Origin: Euryarchaeota archaeon UBA169
GTDB lineage: Archaea; Thermoplasmatota; Poseidoniia; MGIII; CG-Epi1
Direction of reading: 5' to 3'
DNA length: 12,429 nt
Assembly (NCBI GenBank): GCA_002497685.1
Contig: DAEH01000054.1
Span: forward strand, 1 to 12,429
The notes under the pieces were generated by a model, which saw only the letters and a list, made by a program, of their open reading frames with translations, was not told the origin of the DNA and made no database searches. Shown in pieces: positions 1 through 9,100 of this stretch (positions are counted from its first letter, which is position 1; each line of letters starts with the position of its first letter). Position numbers and translations under genes: made by a program.

Positions 1-920
1 TTGAAAGTTTGATTAGCCTTTGAACTATATTCTTCGGCAGTTTCCTTCAATTGTTTAACAGCTTCATTATGCCCCTTCTTTTCTAAATATTTTATTCCTA
101 TATCTAAAGGAATCACGTCATGCAAATTACATTCACCTTCCATATCAGGAATTCCAGGCCCCATTTTTCTCTTACATATGACGGCCACAGGTCCCTTGGT
201 TTGCATAGACTTTGAAATGGCATCAAATAATTCAGAATAGTTTTCCCCGTCGCAAGTAATCACTTGGAAGCCTTGACCTTCTAATGTTTTAGAAACGCTG
301 TATCCTTTCATGTATGTCTCAGGATTTCCTGCAATAGTAACATTATTATCATCAATAATCCATTTAACATTCAATTCATTAGCGACAGCTAATCTAGCAG
401 CTTCTGCATTATTTCCTTCCATTTGAGCACCATCTGAACCATACATAACAATGGCAGAATCAGGATTTGCAATAGCTACTCCATTAACATGTCCTGCAGC
501 GTGCCCTAATCTTCCAGTAGAGAAATCAATACAATCTAATAATTCAGGTTCAGGATGGCCAGCAAGACCAGATCCATATTCCCTATAATGCATCAATTTT
601 TCAGTAGGCATTTTACCTCTGATTGCACCTCTAACATATTGAACAGCAGAGCGATGTCCTGCTTCATCAAAAAATTCATCATGTATAGATTCTCCACCAT
701 CTCTAAGAGCATCAACAATGAGTACTTCAGGGACAATGTCGTATGGCCCACCAGTGTGCCCTCCAATGCCTTTAGCTCTAGCGAAAGCAGTTGTTACTAT
801 CACTGCGTCACGTACTAACTCAATATTATTAGTTAGACTTTTTAATTCAGAATTTGTTAATTCATTATTAGCATTTAATTCTAAATTTACAAAACTATCA
901 AAGCTTACTGGAAAAACCAT
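1..920 (-). CDS. Transketolase-like enzyme, N-terminal TPP-binding part (3' end outside window)
   Basis: Thiamine-diphosphate enzyme of the transketolase family, expected to move two-carbon ketol units between sugar phosphates in the non-oxidative pentose phosphate pathway (cytoplasm). I translated 306 codons from the ATG at 920. An in-frame TGA at 929-927 makes this the first possible start. Visible motifs: GGHTGG (residues 53-58, the GHPG-type segment), EAGHRS (86-91), AGHPE (120-124), GRLGHAAGH (136-144, in place of the usual GPLGQG), and the TPP/metal motif GSDGAQMEGNN (161-171) running to IIDDNNVTIAG (188-198). H267 lies in a late conserved segment. These replacements make it a divergent family member. 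It follows eL30 after 39 nt on the same strand, so co-transcription is likely. A GAGG sits 4 nt before the ATG, closer than usual. The window edge hides whether the central and C-terminal domains are fused or encoded by a separate gene, as in some archaea. Confidence 0.85.
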   Translation of the reverse strand, partial: MVFPVSFDSFVNLELNANNELTNSELKSLTNNIELVRDAVIVTTAFARAKGIGGHTGGPYDIVPEVLIVDALRDGGESIHDEFFDEAGHRSAVQYVRGAIRGKMPTEKLMHYREYGSGLAGHPEPELLDCIDFSTGRLGHAAGHVNGVAIANPDSAIVMYGSDGAQMEGNNAEAARLAVANELNVKWIIDDNNVTIAGNPETYMKGYSVSKTLEGQGFQVITCDGENYSELFDAISKSMQTKGPVAVICKRKMGPGIPDMEGECNLHDVIPLDIGIKYLEKKGHNEAVKQLKETAEEYSSKANQTF

Positions 921-959
921 GAGGCCTCATTTAGAAAGAGCCCTTAAACGTTCCCTGTC

Positions 960-1247
960 TTAATTTGCTTTAAGATTTAAAATATCAGACTTTCCGCCAT
1001 CTAAAATAGCAATTATAGAAACTGGAAATGGTTTACCACAAGCTGCACCCAAAACAGCATTATTTCCGCTGAAAGAATAAACCGGTGTTTCTCCGCTTTT
1101 AGCAGCATCTCTAGTTTCTTCAGGACAATTAGATGATAAAATTACCAACTTTGCAGTTCCTGTAGTTATTGCTTTATTTGATTGGTTTGCCCCAACAGAT
1201 ACTTTCCCAGTATCTATTGCAAGTCTAAGAGATTTGTTTAGATCCAT
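960..1247 (-). CDS. rpl30e: Ribosomal protein eL30 (L30e)
   Basis: Component of the large ribosomal subunit, from the L7Ae/L30e/S12e RNA-binding family. The 95 residues match the usual size of about 95-105. The family pattern is clear: GKVSVGANQSNKAI near residues 14-27, AKLVILSSNCP (32-42), TPVYSFSGNNAVLGAACGKPF (about 54-74, broken here only by conservative changes), then a C-terminal SIIAILDGGKSDIL. Its ATG immediately follows the rpoA'' stop (TAGATG), and an AGGAGG lies 10 nt upstream inside the rpoA'' coding end, so translation is probably coupled. This is its standard archaeal location, at the end of the RNA polymerase operon. What follows is non-standard: nusA, rps12 and rps7 normally come next, but here a transketolase does. 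Confidence 0.93.
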   Translation of the reverse strand: MDLNKSLRLAIDTGKVSVGANQSNKAITTGTAKLVILSSNCPEETRDAAKSGETPVYSFSGNNAVLGAACGKPFPVSIIAILDGGKSDILNLKAN

Positions 1248-3533
1248 CTATTTTTTTCCTCCTTTCTTAGATTTAGGTTTGTAAATCGCACTTACAGCTC
1301 CAGTACCCAGGTGAACAGGTTGCCCTACAATGATATTTTCTGCAACACCAGTAAGAACATCAGATTCACCACTTAAACCAGCTTGTAAAAGATGCGTAGA
1401 CGTAATTTCGAAAGCTGCACGAGCCAACACTGAAACTTTAGCACCTGAAATACCATGTCTACCAATAGCTTGGATAGCTCCAGTATTCGTCATAACGTCA
1501 GAAACAAGCATATTGTGTCTTGTATCTACAGCCAAACCTTGTTCAGATAATGTTTTATGTAATTCATTAGCGATTGCAATTCTTGCAGCTTCAATTCCAA
1601 GAACTTCAGCTACTTCATGTATTGAATTTGTATTAGTTCTTGTTGGATCCACTCCAGCGACCTCAAGAATAGCTTGCAAATCAGAACCTTCAGTAAATAT
1701 AATGAATTCACCTCCTTCCTTTCTTACAATTGCACGTTGAATATTTCCAATTCCGTCAACCATTAGATGGCTAACTTTATCTTCTAAAAGGTATAATTTC
1801 TTGAAAGATACGTTGTCTTCTTCTAAAATAATAATTCCCTTTTCAACAGTTAATTTAGATTTTAGACGTCCTTTTTTCTTGATTCTGGCAGCCAATTCTT
1901 CAATAGGTAAACCTCGAGTTTTCAATATTTTCATATCAGGTTCGATTAAAACTCTAAGATTAGTAATATCTGTACTTATCTTTGCTAACTGAGAAACTGA
2001 TTGAGCCTCAATTAAGTTTGCAATTTCAAGAGCCTTCTTTTGCGAAGCGGAAACATTTGGTTCTAAGAATACTTCCATAATAGGAGTCTTAGGAATTCGT
2101 CTTGCATCAACAATCTCAATTAATCTTGGAAGTCCCAAAGTAACGTTCATCTCAGCAACACCCGCGTAGTGGAAAGTACGCATTGTCATCTGAGTTCCAG
2201 GTTCTCCAATAGATTGAGCAGCAATTACGCCAACAGCTTCTGTTGCATCTACTTTATTTTGAATGTATTGTTCAATACCGCCATCAATTACAGTTTCAAT
2301 TTGTTTAGGTTTTAAGCTATGTTTTATACTTTTTTCAGCAATCTCTCTGACAACTCCTTGAGGTAAGTATCCTTCCTTTTTAGATAAAATATCTTTAATA
2401 TTATTTTCAGTTTCGTTCAAGGTATTGTATGTATTGACTAATTTTTCAATATCTTCTTTAGGCAATTTATTTGTTTCAGATTCTAGCGCAATTTCTTCGA
2501 CATAAAGTCCAGGAAGTTCAGAAGCTAATTTAGTAGCTAATTTACGGAATTTATTAATCTTTTTAACGGGTTTGTCTTCTTTATCAATTTTTTTCTTCTT
2601 TTTTACAGTAGTTTTAGAAGTTACAGGTTCTTGAAGTTCTACAGCAGCAGCTTCGGCTGCGGCGTCTCTAAATTTAGAAAGCTTTGCGGCAGGAACTCCA
2701 GCACCTCTGAGTTCATTATCGGTTGCAATAACTACTTGTGATGCTAGGAATATACCGTGAGTAAATAAGCTGAGTGAAACTTTTTTACTTAATCCCATTT
2801 CGGTAAATAATTTTAAAGCGTTAATTCGTTCTTCTTCAAATCTTAGCCTTTCTCTGTCCAAATCTAAACTATCTTCAACTTGCGTATAATTTCTAGCGGA
2901 TTTAACTTGAGTTCCATCCATTTTACGGAATTCTTCAAGACGAATAGTTCTTGGCATCTCAATTAGTCTTTCAATCCTCAAGAAGGTAACATACGGTTCA
3001 CTAGTATGAGCTGAAAGTAATAATTCTTTTTCTTCAGGTACATTAGGCCTGTCAAAGGAAACCACTTCAGTTATAACAGATTGATAACAGATTCCTCTTG
3101 TTTTAAGATAAACATATCCGTGGAAAGGATATCTAAATTGCTTAGAGTTAATAGGGAATGCAACACCTAAAAGGACTTGACCTTTTCTGGAAATTTGTTT
3201 TAGCACTCCATCAATGGTATAACCTTCAGGCAATGACCAAATAACACCTAATTTCTTCTCTACTCTTCTAAGAGCTTGATCTGCAGAAATAGGACCATCA
3301 GAGACATTTCCTTCTTTTAATGCTTTATCAACAATATCATCTCTATCAATTGAACTTATTTTAGCTACATCTATTAACTGTAAAATTTCCTTGTAGTAGA
3401 AATTTTTTTCCAGTTCCTTCAAAGTACATTTCTTTAGCGTACCTAATTGATAACCTAATTCTACTGTTTTCTCAGCTAGCTGTGTTGAAATACCTCTTTT
3501 TTCAAGAGCTCTAATTGTATCTAATCTTGCCAT
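1248..3533 (-). CDS. rpoA2: RNA polymerase subunit A'' (Rpo1C) with large N-terminal extension
   Basis: C-terminal part of the archaeal largest RNA polymerase subunit, carrying the trigger loop and the cleft/jaw region. At 761 residues it is almost twice the usual 380-410. The conventional subunit starts near residue 330-345. It includes EAVGVIAAQSIGEPGTQMTM (432-451) followed by RTFHYAG, the universal trigger-helix region, then GLPRLIEIVDARR and the C-terminal motif HNMLVSDVMTNTGAIQAIGRHG. The first 330 or so residues are extra. They comprise an HhH-like segment (about 5-56), a beta-rich module (about 95-222), a charged helix and second HhH-like segment (about 222-296), and a lysine-rich linker (310-328). 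The start is firm: ATG overlaps the rpoA' stop (TAATG) and an AGGAGGT lies 6 nt upstream, so the extension is translated rather than a mis-called start. Polymerase identity is certain; the function of the extension is unknown. Confidence 0.96.
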   Translation of the reverse strand: MARLDTIRALEKRGISTQLAEKTVELGYQLGTLKKCTLKELEKNFYYKEILQLIDVAKISSIDRDDIVDKALKEGNVSDGPISADQALRRVEKKLGVIWSLPEGYTIDGVLKQISRKGQVLLGVAFPINSKQFRYPFHGYVYLKTRGICYQSVITEVVSFDRPNVPEEKELLLSAHTSEPYVTFLRIERLIEMPRTIRLEEFRKMDGTQVKSARNYTQVEDSLDLDRERLRFEEERINALKLFTEMGLSKKVSLSLFTHGIFLASQVVIATDNELRGAGVPAAKLSKFRDAAAEAAAVELQEPVTSKTTVKKKKKIDKEDKPVKKINKFRKLATKLASELPGLYVEEIALESETNKLPKEDIEKLVNTYNTLNETENNIKDILSKKEGYLPQGVVREIAEKSIKHSLKPKQIETVIDGGIEQYIQNKVDATEAVGVIAAQSIGEPGTQMTMRTFHYAGVAEMNVTLGLPRLIEIVDARRIPKTPIMEVFLEPNVSASQKKALEIANLIEAQSVSQLAKISTDITNLRVLIEPDMKILKTRGLPIEELAARIKKKGRLKSKLTVEKGIIILEEDNVSFKKLYLLEDKVSHLMVDGIGNIQRAIVRKEGGEFIIFTEGSDLQAILEVAGVDPTRTNTNSIHEVAEVLGIEAARIAIANELHKTLSEQGLAVDTRHNMLVSDVMTNTGAIQAIGRHGISGAKVSVLARAAFEITSTHLLQAGLSGESDVLTGVAENIIVGQPVHLGTGAVSAIYKPKSKKGGKK
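1258..1263 (-). promoter_or_regulatory. Ribosome binding site of rpl30e
   Basis: AGGAGG on the minus strand, 10 nt before the eL30 ATG, within the lysine/glycine-rich 3' end of rpoA''. The spacing is slightly long but acceptable. Confidence 0.65.
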
Positions 3534-6193
3534 TATTTACCTCCTGTGACGTCTTCGATTAAGCTATCAACGTCAATAGCTCGACCAAATTTACTCTTAG
3601 TAGGATCAACGGAATCTTCACCGTATTGGAACTGCACGACAGTGTTAGCAGTATTTCTTACAGTGTAATCATATTTCACTCTCAAATCTTCAAGAGCGTT
3701 AACCAGACGTCTTTGCATGTATCCAGAACGTGACGTTCTCACAGCCGTATCTACAAGACCTTCTCTTCCTCCCATGGAGTGGAAGAAATATTCAGTTGGA
3801 GATAATCCACTTTTGTAAGAAGATCTAACGAATCCCTTCGCATCCGCTCCTAAGTCTCCTTTATTGAAGTGAGATAAGGTTCTTCTTTCATATCCACGAG
3901 AGATTCTTTCTCCTCTTACAGCTTGTTGACCAATAGATCCAGCCATCTGAGACAAATTTAACATACTTCCACGAGCGCCAGAACGAGCCATGATAACAGC
4001 AAAATTATCCATACCTAAATGCCATCCTGCAATTTCACCAGATTTATCTCTAACTCTACCTAAAACACCCATTATTTCAACTTCTAAGGTTTCTTCAACA
4101 CTTCGTCCAGGCCTTGGCTTAAACTTACCTTTATTGTAAGCATTTACAAGTTTATCAACTTCTTTAACTGCAGCAAATTGAGCTTCAGTAATTTGGTTTA
4201 GAGCATCCTGAGGCACATCAGCGTCATCTATTCCAGTAGTACATCCAGTTTCCATCAAAGCTCCAACAGCTAAACGAGTTACTTTGTCGATAAAGTCTCT
4301 AGCAGCATTAGAACCTTGTAATCTTGAAATTTCTTCTAGAATTTGACCTTTGAAAGCTGAAATAGAATTACCATCCACTGGTCCTCTAATCATATTTCCA
4401 TCTACAATTTCTACAATCATATCCAGTTCAGCATTTTCTTCTGGAGTTCTATCTGCAAAATAAACTGAAGCGTTATACTTCAGATTCATATCGTCAGGTA
4501 GTAACACAGAGAAAATTTGTCTTCCAGACCATCTTGGGCCGCCTTCAGCTTTAGGATACTCAGGTTTAGGTAAACCACCTTTGTGACTAACACGCGAAAG
4601 AATTCTTACAGTTTGATCGATATCATAACTTGCAGTTCCATGAGTTAAAAGGAACATTCCAGTGATATGATCGTGAATAGCTCCAATAACCGCACCTCCA
4701 AATCGTGGAGATCGGATATGTTCTTGAACTCTCATTAAAATTCTTGCTTCAGCTCTTGCTTCTTCAGATTGAACAACATGTAAATTCATTTCATCGCCGT
4801 CAAAATCTGCATTATATGGAGGACATACACACAAGTTTATCCTGAAAGTTTTACCTTTCATAATTCTTACTTCATGAGCCATCATAGACATACGGTGTAA
4901 ACTTGGCTGCCTGTTAAACAATACGATATCTCCATCCATTAGATGTCTTTCTACAATGAATCCAGGTTCTAAACGATCATGGTTAAATTCCCAATTTTCT
5001 TCGGTTAATTTTACTCTTCTACCATCTGGCCTAATCATGTAATTGATACCTGGAATATATTTCTCAGGATCAGTAGGAACAAAATTTTCTTTAATTAAAT
5101 CTCTCATAAATGAAAGATTGTGTATGTTAATTCTTACAGGAACAGTTAGTTCTCTAGCAGCGAGTTCTGGAACACCAACTTGATTAATACTCAAATACGG
5201 GTCAGGCGTTATCACAGTACGGGCTGAGAAATTAACACGTTTTCCTGAAAGGTTTGAACGGAAACGTCCTTCTTTACCTTTTAATCTCTGAACAATAGTT
5301 TTCAGAGGCCTTCCAGAACGGTGTCTTGCCGTAGGAATACCTGCGGTTTGATTATCAAAATAAGTGGTGATATGATATTGAAGTAATTCCCATAAATCCT
5401 CAACAATTAGCTGAGGCGCCCCAGCATCACGATTTTCTCTTAATCTCTGATTAATTCTTAAAACATCCACTAATTTGTGTGTTAAATCGTCTTCAGATCG
5501 CTCTCCAGACTCTAGAGTAATAGAAGGCCTCATTGGAACTGGCGGAACAGAAAGCACAGTTAAGACCATATTCTCAGGCCTTGTAATATCGGGATTGAAA
5601 CCCAGACATAACAAGTCAGAATTAGGAACTTTTTCAAGTCTAGAACGGACTTCTTTCGGAGTGAGTTTTCTTCCTTCTTCTCTAAATGTAGTTGGTTTAT
5701 CTAAAGTAACTTTAACCTTGGGTTCTCCGCAGTGCGGGCAACTCTTAGATTTTGTAGCTTCCCTAATTGCTCTTTTTGCAATTCCACCGATAGAAACCGT
5801 AGTTCCTGCATCAGAATCCATAAGAGCTCTAATTTGTTTAGTGTAGTGATCTATTCTATCCTGAGTTAGCATTAACCTTCCAGAGCTTGGATGTGTGGCA
5901 TTTAGTATGTCTTTGATTGTCTTAGAGTATCCTGAGTGAATAACTGGCATAGCCAAATCAATGTGACCAAAGTGACCAGGATCCTCATCCATTTTCCTTC
6001 CACTTGTTTTACATCTTAATCCAGGTTCAATTACACCCATGTGTAAATCCATAAGACCCATAGGAATAGGAAATCCATCATCGTCGTAAGTGTCTGCCGT
6101 AATTACTTTTGTTGCAGATAACTTTCGGACTTCTTTTGGACCCATCAAGGCAAAATCAATTCTGCCTATTTTCTTTGGAATCATTTCCCTCAT
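3533..6193 (-). CDS. rpoA1: RNA polymerase subunit A' (Rpo1N)
   Basis: N-terminal two-thirds of the largest RNA polymerase subunit: clamp core, active site and bridge helix. The 886 residues fit the family. The catalytic Mg-binding motif NADFDGD is at 461-467 (D463, D465, D467). KGKEGRFRSNLSGKRVNFSAR and the following switch region are intact, and the bridge-helix segment GGREGLVDTAVRTSRSGYMQ starts at 808. The N-terminal PGHFGHI (72-78) is present but its zinc ligands are not. C61 and H74 remain, while the expected cysteines are S64 and D71. At the second site the first CxxC pair is H101/S104, with only CPHC (152-155) kept. The ATG overlaps the rpoB stop (ATGA), and GGAGG lies 7 nt upstream, favouring this start over the in-frame ATG three codons later. 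It ends in a 1-nt overlap with rpoA''. Confidence 0.97.
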   Translation of the reverse strand: MREMIPKKIGRIDFALMGPKEVRKLSATKVITADTYDDDGFPIPMGLMDLHMGVIEPGLRCKTSGRKMDEDPGHFGHIDLAMPVIHSGYSKTIKDILNATHPSSGRLMLTQDRIDHYTKQIRALMDSDAGTTVSIGGIAKRAIREATKSKSCPHCGEPKVKVTLDKPTTFREEGRKLTPKEVRSRLEKVPNSDLLCLGFNPDITRPENMVLTVLSVPPVPMRPSITLESGERSEDDLTHKLVDVLRINQRLRENRDAGAPQLIVEDLWELLQYHITTYFDNQTAGIPTARHRSGRPLKTIVQRLKGKEGRFRSNLSGKRVNFSARTVITPDPYLSINQVGVPELAARELTVPVRINIHNLSFMRDLIKENFVPTDPEKYIPGINYMIRPDGRRVKLTEENWEFNHDRLEPGFIVERHLMDGDIVLFNRQPSLHRMSMMAHEVRIMKGKTFRINLCVCPPYNADFDGDEMNLHVVQSEEARAEARILMRVQEHIRSPRFGGAVIGAIHDHITGMFLLTHGTASYDIDQTVRILSRVSHKGGLPKPEYPKAEGGPRWSGRQIFSVLLPDDMNLKYNASVYFADRTPEENAELDMIVEIVDGNMIRGPVDGNSISAFKGQILEEISRLQGSNAARDFIDKVTRLAVGALMETGCTTGIDDADVPQDALNQITEAQFAAVKEVDKLVNAYNKGKFKPRPGRSVEETLEVEIMGVLGRVRDKSGEIAGWHLGMDNFAVIMARSGARGSMLNLSQMAGSIGQQAVRGERISRGYERRTLSHFNKGDLGADAKGFVRSSYKSGLSPTEYFFHSMGGREGLVDTAVRTSRSGYMQRRLVNALEDLRVKYDYTVRNTANTVVQFQYGEDSVDPTKSKFGRAIDVDSLIEDVTGGK
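3540..3545 (-). promoter_or_regulatory. Ribosome binding site of rpoA''
   Basis: AGGAGG on the minus strand, 6 nt before the ATG at 3533 and encoding the last residues of RpoA'. It fixes the start of the extended RpoA'' protein at the far N-terminus. Confidence 0.8.
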
Positions 6194-9100
6194 GATAAAT
6201 CCTCCAATCTTAATCTAGCGACAATTCCAAGTGATTTAAGCTCCTCTAACAGCAATTTAAACGCATATGACATAGAAACAGGATAAATTGAGGTATTATC
6301 TCCCATCGGAGAAGTCAACACTCCTCTTCTATCTAGATAACCAATGTGTCCAGATTGACTGTCAACATATTGTACAGTTTTATCACTCTCATCAAGTAAA
6401 CGATCTTTGATAACCATTGAAGCTCCGTGAGCAATTAAACAATCACGCTCCATCTCTCCAAATCTTAATCCACCCATTCTGGCGCGACCTTCAGTAGGTT
6501 GCCTTGTCAATAGCTGTACAGGCCCTCTTGATCTAGCATGCAATTTACCTGAAACCATATGGTGTAATTTTTGGTAATAAATAACGCCAATAAAAATCTC
6601 AGCATCTATACGGCGCCCAGTCTGACCGTCATACAGAACTTCTCTTCCACTGTGTTTTAATCCATATTGGGCTAATGCTCCTCTCAAATCATTTTCTTTC
6701 TCACCAGAGAATGCACTACCATCAACAGCACGACCTTCCATACTGCCTACTTTTCCACCTATCATTTCAAGAACGTGCGCAACAGTCATTCGTGAAGGAA
6801 TTGCATGAGGATTAATGATTAAATCAGGAGTAATACCATCTTCAGTAAATGGCATACCTTCCGGCGGCACCATATGTCCGATAACTCCCTTCTGTCCATG
6901 TCTACTTGCAAATTTGTCACCCATTTCAGGGACGCGCTGATCTCTAACTCTTATTCTAGCAATTCTGGAACCATTTTCAGTTTCAGAAAGCATAACAGAG
7001 TCTACAGTTCCTTTTTCTCCATGTCTAACAGTCAAAGAAGATTCTCGGACTTTTTGAGGACTTAGGAAATCAGTAGGTTCAGCTAAGAATCTTGGAGGGC
7101 TAGTTTTTCCAATTAAAACTTCCTTACCTTTCAAATCAATTTCAGGATAGATTAATCCATCTTCTTCAAGATAGAAATAAGCTTCTTCTGAACGTGCACC
7201 ACGTACTTCAGGGCCCGGAATTACAAATCTATCTTCTTGACCTCCAGGATATCTTCTTTCTTCAGACATGTATGTTCTAACGAAAGTAGATCTTCCAGTT
7301 CCACGATCAATAGAACCACGGTTGAAAATCAAAGCATCTTCCATGTTGTATCCATGGTAAGACATAACAGCAACAACGAGATTTTGACCAGCAGGTCTAG
7401 CTCTCAAAGTATTGTACTTCATTGCTTCAGTCTGAAGCATAGGTCTTTGTGCGTAATGTAACAAGTGTCCTCTGGTATCTGGCCTTATTCGGTAATTAGC
7501 TTGCCCCATACCTAAGGACTGTTTGGACATACCAGCTCCCATTGTACATCGTGGAGCGGAATTGTGTTCAGGGAATGGAACGTTAGAAGTAGCCACTCCA
7601 AGAATCGTTAATGGATCCACTTCCATATGCGAATAAGAATGTGTTTTCTTCTTACTAACTAAATAATCTGTGTTTAATGCAATAAGACAATTTTCCTCTT
7701 CTTCAGCATCGATGTACTCAATTACACCTTTATCAATTAAATCACCCCAGACTAACTTTCCATTTTTCAATGCTTCAATATCGCTGTCTTTTATGGCTAA
7801 TTTATTTCCTCTTTTTATAATCATTAGAGGTCTTCGTATTCTGCCAGGATCGCTGTTAATAATAACATCATTTAAGGAATCATCATATCTTACGTTTACT
7901 ACATTACTAATCAAACCTTGTCTTCTTCTTTGAATCATTTCTTTTACAAGATCTTTAGGTGCTTTATGTGCGCCGATTAAATCTCCGTTAAAGTATACTT
8001 TACCCCAATCAGGTTTTGATGTATCAATATCTTGAATATCTAAATTACTGATTGAATCCATAATAACATGATTTGGCACGTTTTCAGAAACATCTACCAT
8101 TAAAGCTAAATTTTTAACTAAACCACAATTTTGACCTTCAGGAGTTTCATTAGGGCACAATCTACCAAACTGTGTAGGATGCAAGTCACGAGCTTCGAAA
8201 TGAGGTTGAGACCTTGTTAATGGAGAGATAACTCTTCGCAAGTGAGACAGAGTAGACATATTACATGTTCTATCTAACAATTGCGAAACGCCAGCACGGC
8301 CTCCGGTCCAGTTACCAGTAGCCATTGCATGCATTATTTTATTTGTTAAAACATCTCTTCTTACGGCATGATGAACTCTATTTTCTTTTCTCTTGGAATA
8401 AGAACGTTCCATTTGATATTTCATATCATTTAGTAAGGCTTGAAGTCCAGAACGGAATAATTCTTCCATTAAGTTTCCAGCCAACTTCAATCTTTTATTT
8501 GCATAGTGATCTTTGTCATCTGGTTTTCGATCGCCTACGTGTAATTCAAGAACTTCCCTAGACATACGGCCAAGGAAAACTGCTTTTTTCATTCTAGAGT
8601 CTTCAGTAGTGCTCAAATGAGGTAGCAAGGTATTATCTAAAATGTAATTAATTCTCTTTTTTCTGTACTCTTTAGATTGACCTGCAGCAAATCTTCTTTC
8701 TAAGTACTCTAAAGCTTCTTGTGTTGTGTAGATGCCCTCTTCATTATGAACTTCTTCGATATTTGCTAAAATTAAATTTTGTAAATCTTTGTTATCAGTT
8801 ATTGCAGCCATTATATCGTCTGCAGATTCCATTCCAAGTGCCATAAGTAAAATAGCAAGTGGAACTTGTCCAGATGCAACAGGAATAGACACAGAAAGAA
8901 TACCGTCTTTTTTCTTCTCAACAACAGTCAAAGCACGGAAACCTTCTCTTTGTGAGAAAACTTTTGCTAGTTCAGTTTGTCTTTGATATCGTTCTTCTTG
9001 TTCTACCATTACACGATTAGGTGCTAAATCTTCGAGACAAACTAGAACACGTTCAGTACCATTTACAATAAAGTAACCGCCAGGATCCATAGGATCTTCA

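Noticed and set aside
919..930. 12-bp perfect palindrome ATGAGGCCTCAT overlapping the transketolase start
   Set aside because: About three 12-bp perfect palindromes are expected by chance in a window this size, and one without a loop cannot form a useful hairpin.
555..963. Two overlapping plus-strand open frames at the left end
   Set aside because: They are antisense to the transketolase-like gene, whose TPP motifs are unambiguous on the minus strand.
1330..1740. Open frame of 136 codons on the plus strand
   Set aside because: It lies wholly antisense inside rpoA'' and has low-complexity Ser/Ala/Ile content typical of a shadow frame.
2540..3533. Possibility that the RpoA'' extension is a separate gene or a mis-called start
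   Set aside because: The frame is continuous with no stop, the only strong ribosome binding site is at 3540-3545, and a later start would leave about 1 kb of untranslated sequence inside a tightly overlapped operon.
5475..5846. Open frame of 123 codons on the plus strand
   Set aside because: Antisense to the conserved coding sequence of rpoA', with no promoter, ribosome binding site or recognisable motif.
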